Of a stretch of DNA of 22,023 bases, positions 14,960 to 22,023 are shown one piece after another (position 1 is the stretch's first letter; every line of letters begins with the position of its first letter). The position numbers were made by a program, and so were the translations under genes. This DNA comes from Dehalococcoidia bacterium (GTDB lineage: Bacteria > Chloroflexota > Dehalococcoidia > Lucifugimonadales > JAGWBF01). The stretch is taken from contig JAGWBF010000033.1 in the NCBI GenBank assembly GCA_021296025.1, forward strand, positions 1 through 22,023. The letters are read 5' to 3'. Below the pieces are notes generated by a model. The model made no database searches. It saw only the letters and a program-made list of their open reading frames with translations, and had not been told where the DNA came from.

Positions 14960-16390
14960 CTAGCAGGCAGGCCTGCTGAGTATGTCTCCACCGATCTTCC
15001 GGGGTATTAGCTGCCCATCACCCAGGGAGCCAAAGAACTGACCGTCCTCAACCACTACCTTCCCTCTCAGTATGGTGGTCACCGGCCATCCATGCACCTG
15101 CCAGCCTTCCCAGATGCTGTAATCCCCGATATGCAGGTCGCCCATCGACAGGGCTTTGGAGAATTCCGGGTCTAAGAGCGCTATGTCCGCATCGCTTCCC
15201 GTGGCGATAGCCCCCTTCCGGGGATAGTAGCCCATGATCTTGGCGGCGTTGGCCGACGTCACATCCACGAACCGCCCCAGGGACATCCCCTGCTTGGACA
15301 CACCCTCGCTGAAGGTGATCCCCATCCTGGTTTCGGCGCCGTTGTGCCCGCCGGTGATGTCGTGGGTGGTCCTGCCGGCGATCTTGGTCGCAAAGTCGGT
15401 GCAGTACTCATCGGTGGCCATGCTGTTGATGCCGCCTTTGATCAGCCCTTCCCACAGGGCTTGACGGTCCTCTTCGGATTTCAAGGAAGGATAGGTATGG
15501 TACTTCATGCCGTCGGGCTGCTTGTAGTCGTCGGCGTTGAAGCTGGCATAGTTGTGCAGGGTCTCCCCATACACAGGCAAGCCCTTGCCCCGGGCCTCGC
15601 GGACAGCATGCAGCCCTTCCTTGGCGCTCACGTGGACGAAGTACACAGCCGCTTCCGTCCATTCAGCGACCCGGATCACCCGCCGGAAGGACACATCCTC
15701 GGACATATTGTTGTGCACCTCGTGGATGTTGAACCACTCGGTGCGCTCCTCCTCGGCCAGCTTCTTGTACATGTACTGGACGATGTCATCATCCTCGGAG
15801 TGGACGAACATCAGTCCCCCGTTGGCTGCAACCTTCTCCATAATGCCCGACAGGTGGCCCATGCCGACCAAGCGTCCCTCTCCCTCGGGAATGTTCTCCT
15901 TGGGACGGATGTTGGTGGTGAATATCTTGAATGTAGAGAAACCACCCTGTATTGCTTCCGGTATCTGCTCCATGACCCTGGTAGGGACCTCGCCCAGCAG
16001 CATGCAGTGATGGGAGTAGTCGCAGTAGGAGTTGCCGCTCCAACGACCTGTGCGCTCGTCGATGGCCTGGAAGATGTCGAAATCTCCCATCTGGATGGCG
16101 AAATCCGTGAGGGTGGTGGTCCCACCGAACAGGGCAGACCTGCTCACCGCTTCTGGGGGCGCGGTGAATTCGCCGGGCCGTCCGGCGATGGGGGCGGCAA
16201 TGTGGGCGTGGGGCTCAATGCCTCCGGGAACCACGACTTTTCCGGAGGCGTCCAGGATGCGAGCGGCATCGCTGGGGAGGGCGCCTTCGAGGGCTACAGC
16301 GACAATCTTTTCGCCCTGCACCGCCACATCCCAGCTGCCAACGCCCCAGGGCGTTACCACCTGTCCACCCCTGATGATCAGGTCAAGCAT
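14960..16390 (-). CDS. Dihydropyrimidinase / D-hydantoinase family hydrolase
   Basis: The enzyme has 476 residues and belongs to the cyclic amidohydrolases, which open ring amides such as dihydropyrimidines or hydantoins with a binuclear metal centre. The expected ligands are all present: His61 and His63 (EPHAHIA), the Lys155 that is carboxylated in the family (FSTFKIFTT), His197 (FVHSEDD), His253 (YFVHVSA) and Asp327 (ATDEYC). A beta-sandwich is formed by the first 55 and last 90 residues, ending in a typical IWEGWQVHGWPVTTILRGKVV. It is probably active, but the Ser-Glu after His197 and the Thr-Asp-Glu-Tyr-Cys at the Asp loop differ from those I know in true dihydropyrimidinases, so the substrate may be different. 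GAGG lies 6 bases before the ATG. The gene is divergent from the CoA-transferase and leads the cupin gene. Confidence 0.92.
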   Translation of the reverse strand: MLDLIIRGGQVVTPWGVGSWDVAVQGEKIVAVALEGALPSDAARILDASGKVVVPGGIEPHAHIAAPIAGRPGEFTAPPEAVSRSALFGGTTTLTDFAIQMGDFDIFQAIDERTGRWSGNSYCDYSHHCMLLGEVPTRVMEQIPEAIQGGFSTFKIFTTNIRPKENIPEGEGRLVGMGHLSGIMEKVAANGGLMFVHSEDDDIVQYMYKKLAEEERTEWFNIHEVHNNMSEDVSFRRVIRVAEWTEAAVYFVHVSAKEGLHAVREARGKGLPVYGETLHNYASFNADDYKQPDGMKYHTYPSLKSEEDRQALWEGLIKGGINSMATDEYCTDFATKIAGRTTHDITGGHNGAETRMGITFSEGVSKQGMSLGRFVDVTSANAAKIMGYYPRKGAIATGSDADIALLDPEFSKALSMGDLHIGDYSIWEGWQVHGWPVTTILRGKVVVEDGQFFGSLGDGQLIPRKIGGDILSRPAC

Positions 16391-16419
16391 CGGGCACCTC
16401 GCGGGCCTTATGATCAGCT

Positions 16420-16448
16420 AGTGTAGCATAAGGCAATTAGGCTGTGCA
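16420..16448 (-). promoter_or_regulatory. Candidate promoter for the hydrolase-cupin unit
   Basis: On the minus strand: TGCACA (16443-16448; four of six matches), a 17-base spacer, then TACACT (16420-16425) with TG one base before it as in extended -10 sites. Transcription would begin about 23 bases before the hydrolase start. A TTGACA at about 16456-16461 has no -10 at the right distance. By eye only. Confidence 0.35.
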
Positions 16449-16486
16449 CCAGCTTTGTCAACTGCTGCGGTTGGTGTTTCCTCAGC

Positions 16487-16515
16487 TTGCTTGGGAACAC
16501 CCTCATGGGTAGAAT
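16487..16515 (+). promoter_or_regulatory. Weak candidate promoter for the CoA-transferase operon
   Basis: TTGCTT (16487-16492), a 17-base spacer and TAGAAT (16510-16515; five of six matches to TATAAT) lie about 45 bases before the gene start. An alternative -10, GATAAT (16533-16538), has no matching -35. The site is weak. Confidence 0.3.
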
Positions 16516-16559
16516 AAGCCTAAGTGTCCCACGATAATATACCCACGGGAGGTAGGTCG

Positions 16560-17747
16560 ATGGGCAGGATTAGTTCACCCCTGGAGGGCATCAGGGTACT
16601 CGATCTTGGGCGCCACCAGGCAGGTCCCCGGTGCGGGCAGGTGCTGGCCCGGCTGGGAGCAGAGGTCATCAAGATCGAGCGCCTGGGCGGGGAAGAGACC
16701 CGCACCCACGGTCCTTGGTCCAACGGCCAAAGCGCCTACTTCGTCCAGTACAACAGCGGCAAGAAGAGCTTGTGTATGGATATGCGAAAGGACAGGGCCA
16801 AGGATATCCTCAGGGACCTGGTCAAGATATCCGACGTACTCATACAGAACTTCCGGCCTGGCACCATCGAGAAGATGGGCTTCGGGTACGATGCCCTCTA
16901 TGAGCTGAACCCCAAGATCATCATGGTGAACGTGTCAGCCTACGGTCAGTTCGGCCCCTACCGGGACAAGATAGGCTACGACCCCATAGGCCAAGCTATG
17001 TCGGGGATAATGATGGTTACGGGAGAGGAAGGGATGCCACCCATTCGGGCCGGTGTCCCCATAATAGACCGCACTACAGCTCTCCATGCAGCCATCGGCA
17101 CCCTGGCAGCGCTCAGGGAACGGGAGATCTCCGGCGAGGGCCAATCCCTGGACCTGTGCCTGGCAGACACAGGGTACAGCTATACGGAGATACCCATAAC
17201 CGCTTACACCGGTGGCGGAGGGCTGCCCAGCAGGGGAGACCGAGTTGGCGCCGCCCCTAGCAGCGCCTACCCTTGCAAAGATGGCTGGATTCTCGTTTCG
17301 GCCGGGGACCAGCACCAATGGCCCAGGGTGTGCAGCGCCCTTGGAAAGCCCGAATGGGAAGAGGATGAGCGCTTTACCCAGAGGCATATCCGCGCCAAGC
17401 ACTCGGAAGTGATCAACCTGGCCATGAAGGAGCTCCTTTCCACGATGACCATGGCCGAGGGTGTGGAGCATTTCACCAAGCACGATGTGACCGCGGCGCC
17501 TGTCAACGACATCGCCAAGGCGGCCGACGACCCTCATCCCTGGGAGCGTCGTGCCCTGGTAGAGGTGGACGACCCTATCGCGGGCAAGATCAACGTTTCC
17601 GGCGACTTCTGGCACTTCAGCAGGACCCCTACGGTTATCGGCACAACGCCCATGCCTGGAGAGCAGACCGACGAGCTTCTGTCAGGCCTCCTTGACTTGT
17701 CCGAGGATGAAATAGACCAGCTTCGGCAGCAGGGGGTTGTGGGCTAG
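16560..17747 (+). CDS. Class III (CaiB/BaiF-type) CoA-transferase
   Basis: The protein has 395 residues, the usual size of family III CoA-transferases, which move CoA between carboxylic acids through an Asp-linked mixed anhydride. Seen: LEGIRVLDLGRHQAGPRCGQVLARLGAEVIKIE at the N-terminus (the CoA-binding fold), the KKSLCMDMRKD turn, VLIQNFRPGTIEKMGFGYD, MVNVSAYGQFGPY, and the catalytic Asp170 in AGVPIIDRTTALHAAIGTLAAL, which lines up with the active-site Asp of formyl-CoA transferase. C-terminal motifs (FTKHDVTAAPVNDI, DDPH) are also intact. I chose ATG 16560 because GGGAGG (16547-16552) lies 7 bases upstream and homology starts at once; GTG 16524 in the same frame is less likely. It opens a plus-strand operon with the RDD, amidohydrolase and flavin enzyme genes. 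The acid used cannot be predicted. Confidence 0.93.
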   Translation: MGRISSPLEGIRVLDLGRHQAGPRCGQVLARLGAEVIKIERLGGEETRTHGPWSNGQSAYFVQYNSGKKSLCMDMRKDRAKDILRDLVKISDVLIQNFRPGTIEKMGFGYDALYELNPKIIMVNVSAYGQFGPYRDKIGYDPIGQAMSGIMMVTGEEGMPPIRAGVPIIDRTTALHAAIGTLAALREREISGEGQSLDLCLADTGYSYTEIPITAYTGGGGLPSRGDRVGAAPSSAYPCKDGWILVSAGDQHQWPRVCSALGKPEWEEDERFTQRHIRAKHSEVINLAMKELLSTMTMAEGVEHFTKHDVTAAPVNDIAKAADDPHPWERRALVEVDDPIAGKINVSGDFWHFSRTPTVIGTTPMPGEQTDELLSGLLDLSEDEIDQLRQQGVVG

Positions 17748-17763
17748 ACAGGTCAGACAGGAC

Positions 17764-18378
17764 ATGACCACCAACTACTGCCCTAATTGCGGAAACCAAC
17801 TGGACCCGGACGCCACTTTCTGCAGCAACTGCGGGGCCCAGGTAACAGCCTCCCCCCGCAGGAGCGGAGCCATGGGCCCCCAGTGCCACTATTGCCATGC
17901 CGAAATGGACCCATCCCAATTCATCTGCCCTGTCTGCGGGCAGGTGATTGGCACTCCTGCCGGGGTACGTCTAGCTGATCTCGGACGCCGTCTTGGGGCA
18001 TATGTCCTTGACTTAGTGCTCGTTTTTCTAACCTTGTTCATCGGTTACATCATATGGTGGCTCTTCACCCTGCGATGGGGCCAGACGCCGGGGAAGCAGC
18101 TCCTAGGTATTCGGGTAATCCGGATGGATGGCACAGAATCGGGTTGGGGATGGACCTTCATCCGAGAGTTTGTCGTCAAGGTCTTGGGTGTCGGGGTATC
18201 GAACGCAATCATTGGCTTTGTAATTCCCATACCTGTTTTCACCTTCCTGGACCCCATGTGGGCCATTTGGGACAAGGATAGGCAGGCCCTCCACGACAAG
18301 GTGATGAAGACAATAGTGGTGGATGACAGGGAAGCAGTCCAGGCCTTCCGCATAGCATCAGAGTCGCCTGGATTTTAA
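17764..18378 (+). CDS. RDD-family membrane protein with two N-terminal zinc ribbons
   Basis: The protein has 204 residues. Two Cys4 zinc ribbons come first: CPNCG...CSNCG (Cys6, 9, 20, 23) and CHYCH...CPVCG (Cys41, 44, 55, 58). An RDD membrane domain follows, with RRLGAYVLDLVLVFLT and a helix through about residue 101, the signature GQTPGKQLLGIRVI, a second hydrophobic stretch (about 136-163), and WDKDRQALHDKVMKTIVV near the end. The fold is typical for small envelope proteins of unknown role; zinc ribbons would sit on the cytosolic side. I chose ATG 17764; the frame is open back to 17737 but that would overlap the CoA-transferase stop. A link to the catabolic genes around it is only by position (16 bases after the CoA-transferase, 43 before the amidohydrolase). 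Confidence 0.85.
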   Translation: MTTNYCPNCGNQLDPDATFCSNCGAQVTASPRRSGAMGPQCHYCHAEMDPSQFICPVCGQVIGTPAGVRLADLGRRLGAYVLDLVLVFLTLFIGYIIWWLFTLRWGQTPGKQLLGIRVIRMDGTESGWGWTFIREFVVKVLGVGVSNAIIGFVIPIPVFTFLDPMWAIWDKDRQALHDKVMKTIVVDDREAVQAFRIASESPGF

Positions 18379-18421
18379 GGACTCGCCGAACGAGCGGACT
18401 TCCAGACAGGAGGCAGAGACT

Positions 18422-19627
18422 ATGTACGATCTGCTCCTAAGGGGTGGCACTTTAATAGACGCAGCCCAGGGCTATTCGGATAGAAACGCCACTTACGATG
18501 TTGCTGTCCAGGATGGGCGAATCTCCAGCATAGCCACAAGCATCCCTCTGGAGGAAGCCGCGAAGGTGGTGGATATCCCGGGCAAGATAGTAACCCCCGG
18601 CCTGATAGACCTTCATACTCATGTGTTCGACGGCATCGCCAGCAACGGGGTTAACCCGGACCTTGGAGGGGTGCGGGCCGGGGTGACCACCCTGGTGGAT
18701 GCCGGCAGCTCGGGCAGCGCCACCTTCGGAGGTTTCCCCCGACACATCATCCCCAACTCCCACACGGAAATCCTCCCCTTCCTACACATCGCCCAGACGG
18801 GGCTTGCCACCACGCCGGACATCATCACCGAGGGTAGCATCGACTACGAAGGCACCCTCCGCGTGCTGGACCAACATCGCGGACTGATCCGGGGGATAAA
18901 GGCCCGCATGGTCTCCCCCGCCCTGGAGATCTTCGGCATGGATATGCCCCGGTTGGCGAAGCGGGCCGCCAAGGAGTTTGGCCTGCAGCTCATGGTGCAC
19001 ATCGGTGATACCGAGAAGCGCTACGACGGCAACGTCATACGAGAGCTGCTGCCCATCCTTGAAGAGGGCGACATAGTGACCCACTACTTTACCGCCAACC
19101 CCGGCGGGGTGCTGGACGCCGACGGCAAGCTGGTCCCCGAAGCCCGGGATGCCGTGGACCGAGGTGTCTGGCTGGACACCGCCCACGGCAGGATGAACTT
19201 CAGCTTCGATGTGGGACAACGGTGCCTGGACCAGGGGCTCATGCCCCACTGCATCAGTACTGACCTGACGGTGCCAGGGCGGCTGAGGACGGTGCACAGC
19301 ATGACGGAGATGATGACCCGCTTCCTGGGCCTGGGGTTCACCCTGGAGCAGGTTGTTACCATGTGCACCACCAACCCAGCCAAGGCCATAGAAGAGGCGG
19401 GCCGCTTGGGGGCGCTGGTGGTCGGAAGGCAGGCGGATATCTCCGTACTGGAGATAGTGGATGGCGACTGGGTGGTCTATGATGTACTGGGAGATTCGCT
19501 TAAAGTTGATAAAGCGGTCGTGCCGGCGCTGACATTCAAGAACGGCCGGATGTTCGAGCCTGACTGGGGACCCCGTCCCTGGGGATGGCTGCCTGACAGC
19601 GCAGACGATGGAAGGAGTACAGGGTGA
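18422..19627 (+). CDS. COG3964-type metal-dependent amidohydrolase (dihydroorotase-like deacetylase)
   Basis: The enzyme has 401 residues and belongs to the amidohydrolase superfamily, in a branch often mislabelled dihydroorotase whose studied members cleave N- or O-acetyl groups (for example acetyl-(R)-mandelate). Metal ligands are all in place: His65 and His67 (DLHTHVFDG), Lys160 in RGIKARM (carboxylated in the family), His193 (MVHIGDTEKR), His221 (VTHYFTANPGG) and Asp281 (CISTDLTV). The GVTTLVDAGSSG loop is typical. The ATG at 18422 has AGGAGG at 18408-18413, 8 bases upstream. Its stop overlaps the next start (GTGA, 19624-19627), so it is translated together with the flavin enzyme. This coupling suggests that the two act on one substrate, perhaps the flavin enzyme on the product of the hydrolase; that is inference. 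Confidence 0.9.
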   Translation: MYDLLLRGGTLIDAAQGYSDRNATYDVAVQDGRISSIATSIPLEEAAKVVDIPGKIVTPGLIDLHTHVFDGIASNGVNPDLGGVRAGVTTLVDAGSSGSATFGGFPRHIIPNSHTEILPFLHIAQTGLATTPDIITEGSIDYEGTLRVLDQHRGLIRGIKARMVSPALEIFGMDMPRLAKRAAKEFGLQLMVHIGDTEKRYDGNVIRELLPILEEGDIVTHYFTANPGGVLDADGKLVPEARDAVDRGVWLDTAHGRMNFSFDVGQRCLDQGLMPHCISTDLTVPGRLRTVHSMTEMMTRFLGLGFTLEQVVTMCTTNPAKAIEEAGRLGALVVGRQADISVLEIVDGDWVVYDVLGDSLKVDKAVVPALTFKNGRMFEPDWGPRPWGWLPDSADDGRSTG

Positions 19628-20655
19628 AGTTCGGTAACTTTCTGTTTCCCGAGAGCGCTTCCAAGGACACGGACCACAGGGTGGTCTCCGAGGCTCTGCA
19701 GGAAGCCCAGCTATCCGATGAGCTGGGACTGGATGCGGTCTGGCTGGCGGAGCACCACTTCGATGGTGGATGCGCCTACGTGGACCCCACCACTTTTGCC
19801 TCCGCCATTGCTGTGAGCACCCGGCAGATCAAGATCGGCTTTGCCGTGGCCCAGACCGCCCTCCACCATCCGGTGAGGCTGGCGGAGCAGGTCGCCCTGC
19901 TGGATGTGCTGAGCCAGGGGCGCATGATCGTGGGCCTGGGCCGGGGCACTGCCTTCAACTGGTACGAATACCGTGGCTATGGCATCGACCCCCAGGAGGC
20001 CTACGAACGCCTGGATGAGACGGAGGAGATACTCTTCCGTATCTGGACAGCCAAGGACTACGAGCACAACGGCAAGTACTTCCAGTTCAAGCTTCCGGAG
20101 CTGAGGCCCGGCGTCGTTCAGCAGCCCTACCCGCCCGTCATCAGGGGGGCATCGTCCCTGGAGTCGGCCTTGGAGATGGCAAGGCGGGGAAGGCCGTTTT
20201 TGATGAACGTGCAGAGCGTGGACATCACCGCCCAACGCATTACAGCCTACAAGGACACCATGGCTGAGGCAGGCTTCGACGAAGATGCCATCGACGAGGC
20301 TGTGGACAACTGCTGGGTGTGGCGGAACGTGGTCGTGGCAGACACCGACGCCGAGGCAGAAGAGATCGGGGTCCCCGCCTTCCTGACCATGCGGACAAAC
20401 CTCTCAGCGGCCCGGGAGAGACTGAACCTGCCCACCGAAGCCATGCCGGCGACGGGGGCAGCCAGGGACTCGGTGGATCAGGGGCTGATTTGCGGCTCCC
20501 CGGATACGGTGGCCGAGAAGATGGAGAAAGTTGGCCAGACCGGCGCCGGTGGCGTGATAATCCATTTCCGCCTTGGGCCCTTGCCCCGGGAAGTGAACGA
20601 CCACAGCCTGGAGCTGTTTGCCAACAAGGTGGTCCCGCAACTTCGCAGCGCCTGA
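19624..20655 (+). CDS. Luciferase-like (LLM class) flavin-dependent oxidoreductase
   Basis: The protein has 343 residues and forms the TIM barrel of bacterial luciferase-type FMN or F420 enzymes. Seen: MKFGNFLFPE at the N-terminus, DELGLDAVWLAEHHFDGG, KIGFAVAQTALHHPVRLAEQVALLDVLSQGRMIVGLGRGT (flavin-site loop), EEILFRIWTAKDYEHNGKYFQF and, near the end, GSPDTVAEKMEKVGQTGAGGVIIHF. It may be a monooxygenase that uses reduced flavin from a separate reductase; no reductase is in the window. The start is a GTG that overlaps the previous stop by four bases. The gene ends the operon, followed by 111 bases before a convergent gene. Expansion of this family is a known trait of SAR202 Chloroflexota, in line with the host inferred here. 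Confidence 0.92.
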   Translation: MKFGNFLFPESASKDTDHRVVSEALQEAQLSDELGLDAVWLAEHHFDGGCAYVDPTTFASAIAVSTRQIKIGFAVAQTALHHPVRLAEQVALLDVLSQGRMIVGLGRGTAFNWYEYRGYGIDPQEAYERLDETEEILFRIWTAKDYEHNGKYFQFKLPELRPGVVQQPYPPVIRGASSLESALEMARRGRPFLMNVQSVDITAQRITAYKDTMAEAGFDEDAIDEAVDNCWVWRNVVVADTDAEAEEIGVPAFLTMRTNLSAARERLNLPTEAMPATGAARDSVDQGLICGSPDTVAEKMEKVGQTGAGGVIIHFRLGPLPREVNDHSLELFANKVVPQLRSA

Positions 20656-20688
20656 GCCAATTCACCGTGATAGGGGGGTCCCGCTTGT

Positions 20689-20714
20689 GATTGCAGGTGT
20701 CCTGGGCAATCCCC
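20689..20714 (+). other. Possible hairpin after the flavin enzyme gene
   Basis: GATTGC and GCAATC form a 6-bp stem around an 9-11 base loop (about 20690-20711), bracketed by a run of G (about 20673-20678) and a run of C that could extend it with a bulge. No T-run follows, so a classical intrinsic terminator is not shown. The 111-base space between the convergent genes otherwise holds only an AT-rich palindrome at 20728-20742. Confidence 0.25.
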
Positions 20715-20727
20715 CGCCTGCTCATGC

Positions 20728-20742
20728 TTCCTAAATTAGGAA
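20728..20742. repeat. 15-bp palindrome TTCCTAA-A-TTAGGAA
   Basis: Exact 7-base arms (20728-20734 and 20736-20742) flank a single A. It lies between the stop codons of two convergent genes. The stem is AT-rich and without a T-run, so it fits a protein-binding dyad or chance better than a terminator. Confidence 0.4.
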
Positions 20743-20766
20743 ATGGGATTGACCACAGGGGCTACC

Positions 20767-21708
20767 TCAGCTGTTCTTCCTCTTTCCGGAGGATTTCAGC
20801 TTTCGCACCAGCATCGCGAAGCGCCGGCGGACTGAGGGCCTTCTCCGGCGAAGGTTAGCCGCCACCGAAGGAATCACCAGGGAATCCCCCGCCAGCACCG
20901 GAAAGCTCCAACGGCGCAGGTCCTTTAGATTGGGCGCCTTCTGCTCCCAGCCGGGCGCCAGGGTAAGCGTCTGCTCCCAACCACGGCTGCCCTTGGGCCT
21001 CAGCATGACTTGCCCACCGGCTTCGGCCACGATCAGCACTCCCGCCGCCACATCCCACAGCTTAGGACCTCCAAAGAGGGCGTACTGCACAGACCCCATG
21101 GCAACCAGGGCCATCTCGTAGGCTATGCTCCCCGTAACCCGGGGCTCCCCGGCCCTCTTATGGAGTCCGCCGGTAAAGCGGAAGCCCGCCCCGAAGGAGC
21201 CCGGCAGGCCGCTAAGCCGGTTGGAGCTGGGTCCCTCGCGGGAATTTATCGTCAGCGGTTCTCCATCTATGCGACAGCCCCCGCCCTTATGGGCATGGAG
21301 GACCACCCCGCCCGAGTCGCTTGGCCATGGAACAAAGATGGAGGAAGCTACGGGAACACCCCTGTGCAAGACGCCTATGGACACAGCATACACGGGCAGG
21401 CCGTTCAGGAAATTGGTCGTCCCGTCAAGGGGGTCCAGCACCCACAGGTACTCGGGGGAGACGGCATCTCCCTCATCTTCATCCTCTTCTCCCAGTACGC
21501 CATGATCGGGGAAGCTGGCGCCGATCTCTGCCTTGAGGAGCTGCTGACTGTCTTTGTCGGCAGACGTGACGGGGTCCAGCTCCTTCGCCTTGTCCTTGAA
21601 CTCGACATCCAGGCTATTCCCGAAGCGTTGCCGGAGCAGCGACCCCGCCTTGCGAGCCAGCTCTGCCGAGGCATCCTCCAGTCGTTGAAGGTAGGACTGG
21701 TCGTCCAT
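20767..21708 (-). CDS. Inositol-monophosphatase family phosphatase
   Basis: The protein has 313 residues; relatives (about 260-270) hydrolyse inositol phosphate, fructose 1,6-bisphosphate, histidinol phosphate or related sugar phosphates with Mg ions in the cytosol. Seen: helical start, DPVTSADKDSQ, the acidic GEEDEDEGD (the metal-binding Glu of GEE at 74-75), the signature DPLDGTTNFLNGLP (Asp92, Asp95, Thr97), and LWDVAAGVLIVAEAGG with the last metal ligand Asp219. All metal-site residues are present. The C-terminus is about 40 residues longer than usual and strongly basic (RRRRPSVRRRF then KLKSSGKRKNS). Its start lies 9 bases after the stop of the ThDP enzyme gene, so the two likely share a transcript. 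The ribosome site is weak. The exact substrate cannot be told. Confidence 0.9.
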   Translation of the reverse strand: MDDQSYLQRLEDASAELARKAGSLLRQRFGNSLDVEFKDKAKELDPVTSADKDSQQLLKAEIGASFPDHGVLGEEDEDEGDAVSPEYLWVLDPLDGTTNFLNGLPVYAVSIGVLHRGVPVASSIFVPWPSDSGGVVLHAHKGGGCRIDGEPLTINSREGPSSNRLSGLPGSFGAGFRFTGGLHKRAGEPRVTGSIAYEMALVAMGSVQYALFGGPKLWDVAAGVLIVAEAGGQVMLRPKGSRGWEQTLTLAPGWEQKAPNLKDLRRWSFPVLAGDSLVIPSVAANLRRRRPSVRRRFAMLVRKLKSSGKRKNS

Positions 21709-21717
21709 GCTGGCGAC

Positions 21718-22023
21718 CTAGGTCTCAGCAGCGGTGCGAAGGTCGGCGCGGAAATCATCGGGGGTGGGACCTCGGTCTATGATCACATCAATGACGGCAG
21801 GGAGCCCGGAGGCCTGGGCTTCCCGCAGGACACGAGGCAGCTCCCTGGAGTCGCTCACCTGGGCTCCAAAGGCGCCGAAACCTCGCGCTATGGCCCCGTG
21901 GTCGGCCTCAACGAACTCCGACGCGATCAGCCGGTCGCCCTGGTGGTGGCGCACCATCCCCAGAGCGGAATCGTTGTACACCACGCAGATGATGGGCAGG
22001 TCGTACTGGAGGGCGGTGGATAT
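21718..22023 (-). CDS. Thiamine-diphosphate enzyme, C-terminal part (partial, runs off the window)
   Basis: Only the last 101 residues are inside the window; the 5' part lies beyond 22023. The visible piece begins ISTALQYDLPIICVVYNDSALGM and goes on to FVEADHGAIARGFGAFGAQV, RELPRVLREAQASGLPAVIDVIID. This is the second half of the C-terminal ThDP-binding domain (TPP_enzyme_C) as in acetolactate synthase, benzoylformate decarboxylase and oxalyl-CoA decarboxylase. The ND in VVYNDSALG takes the place of the NN of the GDG-NN cofactor motif. It ends in TAG, 9 bases before the phosphatase start. In a neighbourhood with a class III CoA-transferase, an oxalyl-CoA-decarboxylase-like role is conceivable, but nothing visible decides it. 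Confidence 0.85.
   Translation of the reverse strand: MSTALQYDLPIICVVYNDSALGMVRHHQGDRLIASEFVEADHGAIARGFGAFGAQVSDSRELPRVLREAQASGLPAVIDVIIDRGPTPDDFRADLRTAAET

Noticed and set aside
15344..16426. Long plus-strand open frame opposite the dihydropyrimidinase gene (360 codons)
   Set aside because: Also a shadow frame: the minus-strand enzyme has all metal ligands in place.
16524..16559. GTG start 12 codons before the CoA-transferase ATG
   Set aside because: The strong GGGAGG site with right spacing serves the ATG at 16560, and homology begins there.
1..22023. CRISPR array, prophage, transposon, tRNA or rRNA genes
   Set aside because: No spaced repeats, transposase or integrase frames, inverted-repeat-bounded insertions, or cloverleaf/rRNA sequence were recognised.

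Overview
The window looks like bacterial chromosome from a moderately GC-rich member of the Chloroflexota, most likely a Dehalococcoidia / SAR202-type lineage. This is inferred from gene content: a luciferase-like flavin oxidoreductase, a class III CoA-transferase and several amidohydrolases sit beside a housekeeping prs-secA block. No rRNA, tRNA, prophage, insertion sequence or CRISPR array was seen, so the taxonomic call stays tentative.

Layout. (1) 95-3600, plus strand: a lipoprotein solute-binding protein overlaps, by an ATGA junction, a membrane histidine kinase with a long helical extracytoplasmic region. No permease or ATPase genes accompany it, so it looks like a sensing pair rather than a transporter. 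(2) 3680-6085, minus strand: a LonB-type ATP-dependent protease gene, cut by one in-frame TAG between its ATPase and protease parts. (3) 6086-6528: a divergent control region with an extended -10 promoter on each strand. (4) 6529-11396, plus strand: ribose-phosphate pyrophosphokinase, SecA, a small protein equivalent to only the N-terminal DNA-binding part of PolX, and an unrecognised 244-residue protein. (5) 11417-14158, minus strand: valyl-tRNA synthetase. (6) 14206-16390, minus strand: a dihydropyrimidinase-like hydrolase, an intact small cupin, and a second cupin copy carrying an in-frame TAG. (7) 16560-20655, plus strand, divergent from the hydrolase: class III CoA-transferase, zinc-ribbon RDD membrane protein, COG3964-type amidohydrolase and, overlapping it by GTGA, a luciferase-like flavin oxidoreductase. 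(8) 20767-22023, minus strand: an inositol-monophosphatase-family enzyme and the C-terminal end of a thiamine-diphosphate enzyme that runs off the window.

How they may work together: regions 6 to 8 read as a catabolic neighbourhood. Ring-opening hydrolases, a CoA-transferase, a flavin oxidoreductase and a ThDP enzyme could process cyclic amides, esters or other recalcitrant organics, but no substrate can be read from the sequence. The most notable oddities are the two independent in-frame amber codons (4268-4270 and 14356-14358), the TorT/TorS-like sensing pair, the stand-alone PolX-type N-terminal protein, and the cupin tandem duplication with a 41-bp block of perfect identity.
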